Position numbers and translations under genes: made by a program. From Gliomastix tumulicola (taxonomy: Eukaryota; Ascomycota; Sordariomycetes; Hypocreales; Bionectriaceae), in the NCBI GenBank assembly GCA_001599755.1, contig BCHX01000001.1:6882001-6946000 (forward strand): a stretch of 64,000 nucleotides of DNA, read 5' to 3'. Numbering within the stretch: the stretch's first letter is position 1; every line of letters begins with the position of its first letter. Of the stretch, positions 1 to 11,284 are shown piece after piece. Under the pieces are notes generated by a model, which was not told where the DNA came from, did no database searches, and saw only the letters and a list, made by a program, of their open reading frames with translations.

Positions 1-1
1 A

Positions 2-373
2 CGAGCTCAGAAAATGTTGAAGGAGAACCTTTCTGACGTGACAAAACGGCCGTGTTTGCGTTATGCAGGTCGCCAATTTATGTATGAGAGCGACAACCCT
101 GTGTTCTATGAAATTGTCAGTCAAGAACCCTTTGAAGTGGTAATTGACTATTTGTTCGACTTCTCAGAGGAAAGACGCATGCGCCACCCCGATACACCCG
201 AATTTCAAGACGCCCTCAAGAAGTGGAACAAACTCATTCTTTGTTCCAAAGACGACACTTCTGTCTTGAAGAAAGTTCGCTTTGAGGATATCGCATCACG
301 ATATAATATGGGGATGATCCCATCGGAGCAGTTTCACCGGCACCAACCTCGAAAAGACTCCGACCTCGACTAG
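2..373 (+). CDS. 3' part of an unrecognised gene (left edge)
   Basis: The frame is open from the first bases of the window to the TAG at 371-373. An ATG lies at 14, but the frame continues upstream of it to the edge, so this may be the last exon of a longer gene. The visible ~119 residues are hydrophilic, with no signal peptide, no membrane segment and no motif I recognise. There is an aromatic and acidic stretch around residues 20-50 and a charged, His/Arg-rich tail. Codon use looks like coding sequence. I assign no function. Confidence 0.45.
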   Translation, partial: RAQKMLKENLSDVTKRPCLRYAGRQFMYESDNPVFYEIVSQEPFEVVIDYLFDFSEERRMRHPDTPEFQDALKKWNKLILCSKDDTSVLKKVRFEDIASRYNMGMIPSEQFHRHQPRKDSDLD

Positions 374-1155
374 CATTCTAGGTTTGAAGTTGGGCTTCAT
401 GTGTTGGCCAGGAGCAGTGAGAGAATTAGTGGTATGACGAGACCCGAATACGATTATTCTCGCTTTTTTTTCCCCCAAGATTCACTGTCTTCTCAGCAAT
501 TAGAAGGGCACCCTTGGGCTTGGGGGCAGGGAAAGGATACTAAATAGTGCCCGAGGTGGAGTGAAAGGCTCATCGGAGGACATCTTTCACCGATCATTAC
601 GTCTCGCATCCGAGTTGAGGTCCTGGGGCCGGCAGCTGCCATGTAGCCTACGAGTAGCTCAGATCGCGGCATTTCGATTCGATTAGTATAACCGCATCAG
701 CTTTCTAACAGCCTTGAGGCGACGCAACGCTTGTCCGGGGAGTCACCAGATCTGTACCGTGTTCGTAATCTGTACTCCGTTGCCGGCTCAATTGCCAAAA
801 TCTGCGACTTTCCATCATGGCCATTCCGTTCCTACGGAGGTCATCGGCAGTTCCGCACACGCGCGCATCCGCGGGTCCCGGATGACCGCATAGGATATTC
901 CGAATCCAACGGGGCCGGGACAATAGTGCTGACCGAAAGGCCAACCAAGGATCTTAACTCGAGGGGTACTGGTACAGTAAGCGCTACGCGCGAGGGTGGC
1001 CGATGGATATAAATCCCCGTGTCCCGGGACAGTTGCTTCATTCCATCACCCGATTACCATCTATCTACCATTTATCCAATTGCTGGCATCGATCCAAGTA
1101 TATTTATTTTTTCAATCTTTAAACCCGCTTATTCATTTACCATCCACTTCGTACA
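374..1155. other. intergenic region and promoter of the FAD oxidoreductase
   Basis: I see no convincing gene here. Short open frames on both strands overlap each other and look like chance. The last ~150 bases, between the TATA-like box and the next ATG, are rich in C, A and T, as in a fungal 5' UTR. Confidence 0.5.
1008..1014 (+). promoter_or_regulatory. TATA-like box (TATAAAT)
   Basis: TATAAAT lies about 145 bases before the ATG of the FAD oxidoreductase. It is followed by a pyrimidine-rich leader, which is the usual arrangement for a fungal core promoter. Confidence 0.4.
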
Positions 1156-2631
1156 ATGGCTGAAGTCATCACTGCCGACTACGTTGTGATCGGGGCAGGG
1201 GCAATGGGAATGGCATTCGTCGACACTCTCCTCGCAGAGACGACCGCCACAGTAGCCATCGTGGACCGCTATCATCGCCCTGGCGGCCATTGGACCACGG
1301 CTTATCCTTTTGTGAGACTGCATCAACCGTCTGCATTCTATGGCGTCAACTCGAAGCCCCTGGGTCACGACTCGATCGACCAAGCCGGATGGAACAACGG
1401 TCTCTACGAGCTGGCTACCGGTGACGAGGTCCTGGCATACTACGACCAAGTCATGAACCAACACTTCCTGCCTTCCGGCCGTGTGCAGTATTTTCCAAAC
1501 TGCAGCTACTATAGAGACGGCCAAATCGCATCTCTCGTGTCCGGGAAAACGTTCCAAATTGCGGAAAGTTGCTCTCGCATTGTCGATGCCACCTACTCGC
1601 GTGTCAAGGTCCCGTCGATGGGTCCGCCAGTGTACAACGTTGCGCCAGGCATTCCTTTCGTCACGCCCAATCGTCTGGCGACGGCCTCACGGGCCCATGC
1701 CAACTACGCGGTGATTGGCGCTGGCAAGACTGGCATCGACACCTGTCTATGGCTGCTCTCGAGGGGCGTTGAACCTGCCCAGATCACATGGATCATGCCT
1801 CGAGACTCGTGGCTGCTTGATCGAAGCGCGTACCAGCCAGGGCCTGCATTTGCGGAGAAGCGATATGCCTCCTTGCCTGCGCATAATCAGGCCATCATGG
1901 AGGCTACGTCTGTGGATGATCTGTTCCGGAGATTGGAAGCAGCAGGTCAGCTCTTACGCTTGACTGACGGGGTGTGGCCTACGATGTATCGATGTGCCAC
2001 TGTGTCTGTGGCCGAGCTGGACCAACTCCGGAGGATTCACAACGTTGTCCGGCAAGGCCGGGTGCTCAGCATCGGGACGGATGGAGTACATTTCGAGGAC
2101 GGCAGCCTTCACCAGCCCCAGCCCGATACGCTATTCATCGACTGCACGGCAGACGGGCTTGAAAAGCGCGACCCGGTTCCTGTATTCAGCGGGAAACACA
2201 TCACGTTGCAGGCGGTTCGCTTGTGTCAGCAGGTCTTCAGTGCGGCTTTCATCGCCCACGCGGAAGCAGCATATGACGACGAGGAGACCAAGAACCAGCT
2301 CTGCCGGCCCATCCCACATCCAGATGAGAGCTCGGACTGGCTGCTCATCACGCTACTGAACAATGAAAACACGTCACGGTGGCTATCGGAGCCGAAGACG
2401 GCGTCTTGGCTCGCTCAGGCGCGTCTAGATTGGTTCAGATGTCTGGTCCCGCCAATGCCCGAAGATCCAAAGCAAAGGCAGAAGGTATTGCTGTCCATGG
2501 CTACACGGAACCAAGCGGTTTGCGGCAAGCTTCGGAGGTTAATCGATCAGCTGCCCTCGGAACAAAGGAGAAGGATGCAAGGGCAGATCCTAGATCATCC
2601 TATAACTTTGTCTACTAGCGCCAAGATCTAG
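1156..2631 (+). CDS. FAD/NAD(P)-binding oxidoreductase, flavin-monooxygenase-like
   Basis: This is a single-exon protein of 491 residues. An N-terminal Rossmann motif GAGAMG (residues 13-18) is followed by an acidic beta2 end (IVDR) and the segment PGGHWTTAYPFVRLHQPS (42-59), which resembles the FAD-binding region of flavin-containing and Baeyer-Villiger monooxygenases. A second dinucleotide-binding motif, GAGKTG (188-193), fits NAD(P)H binding. I see no signal peptide, so the protein is probably cytosolic. The substrate is unknown. The ATG at 1156 sits directly before the first beta strand and the leader carries a TATA-like box. Family-level assignment is fairly sure; the exact reaction is not. 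Confidence 0.8.
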   Translation: MAEVITADYVVIGAGAMGMAFVDTLLAETTATVAIVDRYHRPGGHWTTAYPFVRLHQPSAFYGVNSKPLGHDSIDQAGWNNGLYELATGDEVLAYYDQVMNQHFLPSGRVQYFPNCSYYRDGQIASLVSGKTFQIAESCSRIVDATYSRVKVPSMGPPVYNVAPGIPFVTPNRLATASRAHANYAVIGAGKTGIDTCLWLLSRGVEPAQITWIMPRDSWLLDRSAYQPGPAFAEKRYASLPAHNQAIMEATSVDDLFRRLEAAGQLLRLTDGVWPTMYRCATVSVAELDQLRRIHNVVRQGRVLSIGTDGVHFEDGSLHQPQPDTLFIDCTADGLEKRDPVPVFSGKHITLQAVRLCQQVFSAAFIAHAEAAYDDEETKNQLCRPIPHPDESSDWLLITLLNNENTSRWLSEPKTASWLAQARLDWFRCLVPPMPEDPKQRQKVLLSMATRNQAVCGKLRRLIDQLPSEQRRRMQGQILDHPITLSTSAKI

Positions 2632-2659
2632 CCGGAGGTACTCCAATCATTCTTTTCAC

Positions 2660-4733
2660 TCATATCAGTGAATTCTGTCTTCCCGTCGTAGCGCCCACAC
2701 TCCCAGCCGACCCAGAGGTGTCGTATTTCTCTAGTCCGTCGCGTCGTCTCCTTACCTGCTGATCATTCTCCGCGGCTGCCAAACTAACCTCAAAGCTCCG
2801 AGCCCTCTCCTCCAGTTCCTCCAAACTCTTGCCTTCCAGTCCCAGATTGGTGATTGTATGGCCCTGGCTCATCGTAGCAAGCGAATGGCTCTTCCACACT
2901 GGTAGATTACGGGACAGCAGTATAGTGGCGATGCAGAAGCCAATTGAGCCAACGAGGATGACACCGTGGAGAGACAACCAGTACCATGCGACCCGGTTCA
3001 CCGTCTGAAGCACGCCGATCTGTCCGTTCACCTCGCGGCTAAAGGGGTCATTGTCCTGTACCTGGCGATTTTTCCTGATGTTATTTGTCATGCTCAGAGC
3101 TAGGCTTTCAAATGCTCCCTTTAGATCGACCCCTGAATCCGTCCATAGACTGCCTAGCATGGCGGGCTTTGCACTGTCTCGGCCAACAACGGCACCGTTA
3201 AACATCTCTTTGATCTTGGGGATAAGATGTCTCGTACACTCCAAGGCCTCCGTCTGATTAGGCCATGGCTCAGTCAATGTTCCCTCTAGGAACGCGCTGA
3301 TGGCGAGGTACGCAGATGTCCGGACTGTATACTTCAAAGAGCCACCCGTTGAGTTGGTATATTCCAGTTCGAGATCATGCTGGGCCGAGGGGTGCCAGTT
3401 TGTAGCATTGAACTGTAGACTCAGGTCGTACTCTGTTGCAGCCCCCCGATCGCTAGGCAGATGGTTGCGTCGCCAGTTCAAGACCTCAGTGGTGTTCTCT
3501 ATGAAGATGCTGCCGACCATGCGGCTCTTAATCTGCTGGATGCAGTAGTACACCGCACACTCGGTTGCTGAAACTGGCGAATTGGGCCAATTTCGCCAGT
3601 CGTTGTCTTCACTCTGGGACAAAGACTGCTCATGCTCGATCTCCTTGACCCGTTTGCCGTCCAAATAGATGATGCTCATGGACCGAATGAGGGTGTTGAT
3701 GTTCTGGAATGAAATGGTCTTGCTCCGGTCGCCTGTGCTGTACGATGTCATGCCATAGATGTCATGTTCGTGGCCGGGATGTTGTGGCGGGCGGCAACGG
3801 AGCCCATCTGCGGCACAGCCGTTCGGATTTGCTAGGAAATGTCCGTTGGGCAGTGCGAATGCGCTTGCAGTTTCAAGCCCAGTATTGAAAAATCCACGCC
3901 CCGGATCAGGCCCCCATATCATGTCAAAGAAATCGCCAAAGTTGTCAACCTTCTTTAGCTGACGCGTCAAATCGGTGCAGCGGTGACAAACAGCGAGAGT
4001 GGTGAAGGGCTCCCAGGTACAGTTTCCTGTCGGGCAAGAGGCGATATTTTGCTTCTGTATGACTTCCTTTGGTTGCGCAAGACCGTTGAGGATGGCTGCT
4101 TGCATGGAAAACTCCGGCAACGCCTCCAGAGCAGCTGTTTTGAACGGGCCGTCAAGGGTACGGGCTCTGGAGACGCTCTCGTTTATGTCCCTGATAGCAC
4201 CGCGATGATATTCAATGGCTCGCGGGAGCGTAGCATATGTTCCGTTGAGTTGATCGACGTACACGATCCCTTGGTCAAGCTGGATGAGCTGCTGGGAGAA
4301 GGGATCAATGGCGATGATGAGAACTGCCATTATGAGGCCTAGCCGCAGAACAACACTAAAAGAGATCTGGTCAGTAGGGAATTCGCTCGCTGCGAGCGAA
4401 AGAGAAGACGCACTCTGTGTCTTTCCTCCAAATGAGTTTGAAGCAGCCTAACGGTCCTCGACTAGCTTGATCGATGCGCTCAAAATCGATCAGCCTTCTT
4501 TTTGAGCGGTGAAGAAGTATCCATTTCCACTGCCCGATGCACTCGGCGGTAGAGAACAGGACGAGCGCTTTCGTGGCCACGGACAGGATCGAGACGATGG
4601 TGTTGAGCGTGATGTGGTACCAATCAAAGACTGGTCTGCCGTCAAACGAAATAAGCAGCCCAATCGTAGCGTCTGTGATAGCTGAGGCGCCAGCGAGGGC
4701 TGTGAGCTCGAGTGCCCATGACTTAAGAAGCAT
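2660..4733 (-). CDS. DUF3176 family membrane protein
   Basis: I model two exons, 4733-4414 and 4355-2660, joined across a 58-nt intron (donor GTGCGT, acceptor TTTTAG), giving 671 residues. Without this intron the N-terminal frame stops just after a Trp-Arg-Lys segment. With it the text runs on into LRLGLIMAVLIIAIDPFSQQ, the typical DUF3176 transition. The N-terminus has two hydrophobic helices around a GRPVFDWYHITLNT segment and then IDFERIDQASRGPLG, a family hallmark. A long extracytoplasmic region with several Cys and N-glycosylation sites follows, and a last hydrophobic helix lies about 110 residues before the end. The function of DUF3176 proteins is unknown. The gene is convergent with the FAD oxidoreductase, with only ~28 bases between stops. 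Confidence 0.85.
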
Positions 4734-6055
4734 GGCGGGCTTTTTGCTTCCTCTTTGTTCATGCCTCCTGAAATTGACAAGAAAGAAATCGTGCGGACAG
4801 TCCTCAGGGGGAGGCAGAGTGCTTGGGCTTTTATGGTCCTAAAACGAAGCTCTCAGTTTGCGGCACGGCCCAACCTCGCCACAATGCAAGGCTCATTTCC
4901 GACCACATCCAATGATTTTCAGTCGCTTATCTGAAGTTTTGCCGCAACTAGCTACCGAAACATTGACTAGGAGAGCCAATGCGGCCAGGGATGTTGTATT
5001 AGGGGCGGATGGTTACGGAAAGACATCGTTCATCAATCGTCATATATCTCACCAAATATTGCTTATTCACTACTAGTTTTACCCCTCTATGCTTTCTATT
5101 TAGGCTTCTCCCACTTCCTGAATGGGCTTTAAAATCATCCATTAAAATGATCTCAGCTAGGGCCCCTGATCTTTACTTGTTATTCCTCTAATTGCCTAAA
5201 GGAGCACGTTGAATGAATGGATGATTTTGAAGTTATGATTAAAATATAGTAGTAATTCAAGACTTTCATCAGGAGTGTGGCTAATAATTCCAAAACTCCC
5301 ATATTTCGTACGTCTGTGACTCCATTGCCTACAGGCCGGCAAATGTTTCTAGCCGCCATAAGTAGCCAACTAATCACATATAGTATTGGGCTTCCAACCG
5401 ACACAATCGTCAAAATCCCTTCCTATTTTTATGAGACTTTGTGGAACTACATGCATAGACTGGTAGTGTGCCAAAGATATCAGTGCGCTAGTGCGGCGTC
5501 CATCTGACTGGTGGACCTATCCCACAAGCTGTATTTAGTCCTGGCTTATAATGGGTGAAGTTTAACCCGTGAGCTGTGAGAGATTGTGAGTCAACTGCGT
5601 AAACAGCAGCCTGAGATTGTCGTATGCTCCCCAGCAGCGGCGTGGGCTTGGGGACTCGACCAGATCTCGCTAGTTATCATTTTTGCCTGCTTGTGCCAGT
5701 CTCATTGATGTTTGCTCATCGTGTCCCAGCTAATGCAGCCTCAGATGCCCGTTGGCTGTAAATCCAATGATCTTCCACGCGCTGTCCCACAGTGTTGGTT
5801 CGACTGCATTTCTGTGACAGTAAGCTGCATTGGGGCTCCTGCAATAGGCTGCTTGATAATTACCAAGCGCCATTTAAGCTCATTTTCAGGGGTTTACTGG
5901 CTGACTAAACGCCCTGGCTCTTATCCAGGCCGTGTCGGGGAGAAAAATCGAGAGGGGAATCTCAGATCTGACCTCGACTTTGCACATTCCCTCAAGAAGG
6001 GAGTCTCGTCACGACGTGTCAATTGCCTCGTTTCCTCCGTGCCGTCATCATCATC
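4734..6055. other. intergenic region with an AT-rich core
   Basis: No gene could be supported. The stretch from about 5080 to 5460 is visibly richer in A and T than its surroundings and has only short overlapping frames, compatible with degraded repeat or relic DNA. No terminal inverted repeats or transposase motifs were seen. Confidence 0.4.
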
Positions 6056-7254
6056 ATGGAGCCAGGCCCTCTTCGGTCAGGCATCGTGGCCCTCTGCGTC
6101 ACGCTCGGGGTTCCTGTGCTGCTTTATGTCACCGCATTGAGTGCCCTGATCGCCGCGCCGTCTCTCCAAGCCCATGCCATTTACCTCCACAAGGTCACAC
6201 TGACGTGGTTCAAGGACCTCAATGTCCCCGAGCAGTTCGGCTTCGCCCATCATCAGGCGACTCCATTTTATATCCCGACGCCGGATGGAGAGAAATTGCA
6301 TGCGTGGCATGTTCTCCCGCTCGGAGCATACCTGGAGAGTCAGCCTGCTCTCCTCGCACAGGGTCCAGACGGGGGGCTGGTCGATGACTTCGAGACCACT
6401 CTCAATTTTAGGTTACTGAGGGAGAACCCGGATGCTCGCCTCGTGCTGTATTTCCACGGCACAAGCGGCACCATGGCCAGCGGCTGGCGGCCAGACAGTT
6501 ACCGCTTCATCTACGCCACAGACCCCGTCAACACGCATATCCTGACGTTCGACTATCGTGGCTACGGCAAGAGTTCCTGAAGACCGTCCGAGCCCGGTCT
6601 TACCATCGATGCCGCGCCGTCGCCGACTGGGCCTTGAGCACTGCTGGGATCCCTCCAGAGCGCATCGTCATCTATGGCCAGAGTCTCGACTCAGCTGTCG
6701 CGACAGCCCTTGTACACGACTCCATCACCGAGCGCAAGCCCCCGATACACTTCGCCGGCTTAGTCGTCACAGCGACATTCTCAGACGTGGCGCAGCTTAC
6801 CGCGACGTACCGGATTGGCGGCGTCATTCCGGTGCTATCGCCCATTGCCAAGATCAAACCACTCTTCAGCTTCTTCTCCAGCAGGCTGACCAGCACCTGG
6901 GATAACATGCGGCGCCTGAGGGAGGTCGTGGACAAGGCGGAACGGTATGACATTACGTTCCTGCACGCTGAGGACGACAGCGACATCCCGATGGATCACT
7001 CGATTCGGTTATTTAGAGAGGCTGTGCGCGTGGCTGAGAGGACAGAAGCTGCTGACGGCGGTGATGAAGGGAGCCTTGTTGATAGACTAGAAGAGAAGAA
7101 GGAGTCGCGAGGAGAGGGCGGATCAATCATTACTTGGCCGACGGGCAAGGGTGAGATACGGCTGGAAATCCTGAAGTACGGGGTGCACGACAAGATCATG
7201 TCGTATCCAGCCACGGGTCTAGCCATTAGTCGAGCGTTCAAGTCAATGCACTGA
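6056..7254 (+). pseudogene. ABHD12-like alpha/beta hydrolase, broken
   Basis: The protein opens with a hydrophobic anchor (residues ~8-35 from the ATG at 6056). It then shows the oxyanion region YFHGTSGT and FDYRGYGKSS, typical of ABHD12/13-type serine hydrolases. The reading frame hits TGA at 6578-6580, exactly where this family usually has Gly after GKSS. The text continues in that frame to about 6616, then resumes one base out of register, as if one G were missing from GCG-GCC. Downstream the nucleophile elbow reads GQSLD instead of GxSxG. A later Asp-bearing HAEDD segment and a His in YGVHDKI are kept. I see no intron that would remove the stop. Three lesions in a conserved core argue for a pseudogene. 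Confidence 0.75.
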
Positions 7255-7701
7255 AGCGGCATCATAGATGGTCAGCATTCGCCTTGGAGTAGCGCAGGCC
7301 AAATCATGAGATTATGAATAAAATTACGACGTATCTCGGTTAAGGTGACTGGCCGAGTAATAGCCTCCAAATGAGACCCCTAAATCTGCCGGGATTGAGG
7401 AGCTGCTAGGCTCCAGCATTGTGGTTTTGCTCGTAAATGCCGGATCCCGAAATACGAGATCACGAAGACAGCGGATCGCACCACCCCGGTAGGACACCGC
7501 GAACCCCAATCGGCAAGGTACTGCGTCTTTTTGGCAAATTAAATCGTAAGGAAGCTGCATTTGAATGGCATTAGCACGTTGCCCGGCCTCGGTGGCTGAA
7601 GCTCTGAATGTCGCTGCCTAGGCGGTATATAGAGCCGTCCTCCCCTATGATGGTCCAGGTGGGATGGCAAGACCAGCATTTGACTGTCAGTGAACATCAT
7701 C
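7255..7701. other. intergenic region
   Basis: This is the 5' region of the carboxylesterase gene. I see no further gene and no clear element. Confidence 0.4.
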
Positions 7702-9499
7702 ATGAAGCCGCTTACTGTTGCATCTACACTTCTCCCGGTTGTCACTGCCAGCCGGGACTGTCAACCCCACGTCGAGCTGGACTCTGGCCCTATCCTCGGG
7801 ACAACCGTCAACCTTCCATTCGCCGCCCACGCTGTCAACTCTTTCCGCGGCATTCCTTACGCGCAGCCTCCAGAGCGATTTACTGTCTCGTCGCCCCCCG
7901 ATCCCTGGACCGAGCCGCTCAATGCCACCGAGTTCCAGCCCTCCTGCATACAACTATTCGTCCAGAGCCGTAAGTGCTATCGCAATATCCTACGAGTCCG
8001 CATGGGCAGCTGACCTTCGACACCAGCATTGGCCCCTGGACTTGACCTGCTAGAAGGAATATTCAACGACAATTCACCCGAGAGCGAGGACTGCCTCTAC
8101 ATTAATGCTTTTGCACCTGCGACCACGCCCCCAGACGGCGGATGGCCTGTCGTGCTGTTCATCCACGGCGGCGGGTTCCAGCAGGGCCACGGGAGAATCG
8201 ACCTATCGGGATTCGCGGCGTACGAGAATGTTGTTGCGCTAAGCTTCAACTACCGCACCAACAGTCAGTTTTCCGTTCTCATCCCAATCTTAGAGTCACC
8301 ACTAACATTGACTTAGTCTTTGGGTTTCCCCATTCGCCCGATGTACCAATCGAAGAGAGAAATCTGGGGATTTTGGATCAGCGCCTGGCCATCGAGTGGG
8401 TGCAGAAAAATGTGGCTGCGTTTGGCGGCGATCCGGCCAAGGTGACGATCTGGGGGCAGTCCGCCGGTTCTCTTTCCGTCGACGCCCACATGGTCGCCTA
8501 TGGTGAGGAGGAAGAGATCCCATTTCGAGCAGCAATGCTGTTCAGCGGTCAGATGTCCTTCGGCTCACTCGCGATGACGGCCCAGCCTGGTGCCTACGAC
8601 TCCTGGAACAATCTCTCACAGGCTCTCGACTGCCCCGACTCGGGCAAGGCACAGATGGAGTGCATGAAGACGGCCAACGCAACCGAGATGACGGATCTCA
8701 TGGGACCGATGGGTCTCGCATTCAGCCCTCTCCGCGATAATATCACTGTCCTGAGCAAGCCAGCCGCGCGCTGGAGGGAAGGCAAGGTCGCCAAGGTGCC
8801 TGTTCTGACAGGTACGACGGCGGAAGAGGGCAGGGGCCTAGTCAACAAGGCCATCTCTTTGGATTTGTTCTTGAGCGTTTACCTTGCTAATCCGCTGATG
8901 ACGGAGGAGCAAAGGGATGCCTTAGTGGGAGTGTACCGGAAGCTTCCTGGGATCAAGGATGACTTTGATGTTGCTGCCGCCATAAATACCGAATTCGCCT
9001 GGCAATGTGTAAGTTGCGACTTCAACACTCAATTTCGAACTTGACTGACCTTATATGAATGCAGCCCCAGCACATCCTAGCGAATACCTCCGCGTCGCTC
9101 GAGAATCCCACCTGGCGATACTACTTCAACACCTCGATCGCCGACTTCTTCCCCGACGAGTACCAGTGGCTGGGCAAGTTCCACGGCTCCGACATCGCGC
9201 TCCTGTTCACCTTCCCTTCCTTCGACATTGATAGTCTGCCGCTCTCGCCGCAGCAGTACGCCGTGGCCAACAGCTTCCGGGCGGCGCTGGGTCGGTTCAT
9301 CAGAAACCCGATCGAGGGGCCCGGGTGGCCTGCCGTTGGATCTCGGTTCGAGCCGTTCGGTGTTGTGAATATCGGTGATCTGGGGGCGGTGCCGGAGGGA
9401 CTTGCGGCTGGGGCGACGCCTGTGAATCGGACGGGCTTGGACGAGAGGTGTGCGTTTTATGCGGACTTGTATCCGTTGATGGAGGCGTGGATGCCGTAG
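7702..9499 (+). CDS. secreted type-B carboxylesterase/lipase
   Basis: Four exons (7702-7969, 8027-8263, 8317-9008, 9065-9499) give 543 residues; all three introns have GT..AG borders and keep phase. The N-terminus MKPLTVASTLLPVVTAS is a short secretion signal. Family marks follow in order: FRGIPYAQPP, SEDCLYINAFAP, the oxyanion loop HGGGFQQGHG, the nucleophile elbow WGQSAGS (catalytic Ser) and a late GKFHGSD carrying the likely catalytic His. Length and order match fungal type-B carboxylesterases, which hydrolyse ester bonds outside the cell. The substrate cannot be told. I chose the ATG at 7702 because it starts the signal peptide directly. Confidence 0.9.
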
Positions 9500-10596
9500 A
9501 GCCTGTTGGAGAGATGATCGGTTTTATAATTCTGTAGAATTCGAGGATGCTCATTTGTAATTCATATATTTTCCCTACCGAGGGAGTCCAATTTCTGTCC
9601 TACAAGTATTCCGAGGTGTGTACAGGCAAGACTTAGGACGGGGCTCCAGGATGTGAAGAGCCTGGGCAGTGGGCACCCGAGACATGGCACAGTGACGGAT
9701 GTTCGTCGAAAGCTCGGTACCAAGTGCATCTTGGTCGGCTCCTGCCTCAACCGGACAGGCAAAAATCTGTTTATCGTCAAAAAGCCTTCTCGGAAATAAA
9801 GGGACCTGAAGGTCGCTCGCTGATATCAGCAATGCCCCGGATGTCGCCCCCAAAGCCACCCACAAAGCAATGGACCCTCCCCATGTCATCCAAGATAAAC
9901 GAGCGGTTGCCTCAATCACATCTGCCACTAAACAAAGCTGCGGTCAGAGATGAGAGCCACTAGAACAGCTCAAAGCGTCGCCACGTCGTCATTCCACGCC
10001 AAGCAACAGAGGATGAGGGCATGGCTTCAGTCACCACTTCGCGGCATTGCTGCCCGCTTTGGAATGAAGGATTGACATCACCGCCTTGCGCGACGGAATT
10101 GAGACCAGGTCGTAGCGTCGACCGCAAGGAGGATCGCCCTTGGCTCCCATTGGCCGCTTCGTAAGGAAATCCCTGCAGTGCTGGTCTGACGGCGCTCCAC
10201 ATGACATCAAGCCTGTGCTAGTCTCAGCGGCACAGCGAGCCAGGCTTAGCGTTCGCTCTGGCTGCGTTTTGTGCGTGTAGGGCTGGTCCCGCTATGGCAG
10301 TGTTTGATTGGAGCTGTGCAGGGCCGGATCGGCGGTCTCATTGGCTGTGCCGTATATCGTCAGGTTAGGAGGCCCAGGGATGATTCCTGATGATGTTGGG
10401 GTTCTCAATGTTCAGATGGGTATATAAGACTGGCCATCTCGTCGCATCTTACGCAGAAGGGCATTATCTCAGACATCGTCAACATAGTCACAGATATCCA
10501 ATCTTAAACACACGCTTCACAAGCACCAACAAAGCACCAAGACAACAACCATCACCACCACAACTACCAAGAGCCTTCAATCTTCACACTATCACA
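9500..10596. other. intergenic region and promoter of the LITAF gene
   Basis: No gene is supported. A minus-strand frame at 9575-9928 has one hydrophobic stretch but no ATG at its start and no recognisable family. The ~160 bases before 10597 are rich in C and A, as in a transcribed leader. Confidence 0.4.
10421..10428 (+). promoter_or_regulatory. TATA box (TATATAAG)
   Basis: TATATAAG lies ~170 bases before the LITAF-domain ATG and is followed by a long CA-rich leader with no internal ATG close to the start. Confidence 0.5.
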
Positions 10597-11095
10597 ATGG
10601 AGAAGCCCACGCCCGTCCCCGTCAGCTACGACGCTCCCCCTCAGTACAACAACCAGCAGCCGGGGTAAGTCTGACACCTCACAGCACACCAGCACTCCAT
10701 ATCACTAACATACCCTCAGTCAATGGGATCACATCCCCGCCCTTGAAGGCGCTCCCCCGGCAGTCAACAGCACCGGCTCCCTCTCCTCCGGCTCCGGCCC
10801 CAGCGACGCCGGCGCCCCGGCTCACGCCCACGCCCACATCCCCTCAGACCCCCGCGCCGTCTCCCTCAACCGCCTCCTCCGCGAGCCCCAATACGTCGAC
10901 TGCCCCAACTGCAAGCAGCGCGCCCAGACCAAGGTCCAGGGCCGCTCCAAGGGCAAGCAGCAGTTCATGAACGTCTTCTGGTGGCCGCTGCCCAACCGCA
11001 AGACGTGGTGGGAGAAGACGCACTGGTTCTGCTCCAACTGCGACGTCGAGCTCGCCATGCAGAAGGACGGCAAGGAGCTGCAAGTTCTGGTGTAA
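10597..11095 (+). CDS. LITAF-domain zinc-ribbon protein
   Basis: Two exons (10597-10664 and 10720-11095) give 147 residues. The N-terminal half is Pro-, Ser- and Gly-rich and disordered, with a PPQYNNQ segment resembling late-domain or PPxY-type motifs. The C-terminal half has CPNC near residue 92 and FCSNCDVEL near 132, the paired Cys knuckles of the LITAF/SIMPLE zinc ribbon, separated by a Trp-rich segment (FWWPLPNRKTWW) that replaces the usual membrane-inserting hydrophobic stretch. Known LITAF proteins sit on the cytosolic face of endosomal or plasma membranes. The assignment rests on the Cys spacing and is good; the cellular role in fungi is open. Confidence 0.8.
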
Positions 11096-11284
11096 GGGGC
11101 CAGGAGAGTGATTTGGGGTTAGCTGTTTGTTCATGAACATTAGATGATCTTTGGGGAGGGGGAAGCATGCATGCGAGAGATACCACTGAAGGTCTTGTAC
11201 GAAAGGAAACGTAATCTAGATCTAGCGCTCTGGAATTAATTTGATTTTTTTCTTCGTTCAATCTTTGGGTGCCCCGAACACGGC

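Noticed and set aside
4880..5540. Possible transposon relic in AT-rich DNA
   Set aside because: No inverted ends, no target duplication and no transposase or reverse-transcriptase motif could be seen.
6558..6905. Third frame across the ABHD12-like lesion as a separate gene
   Set aside because: It carries no domain, while hydrolase text continues in the other two frames on each side.
9575..9928. Minus-strand frame with one hydrophobic helix
   Set aside because: It begins with GTG rather than ATG and has no homologous-looking domain; likely chance.
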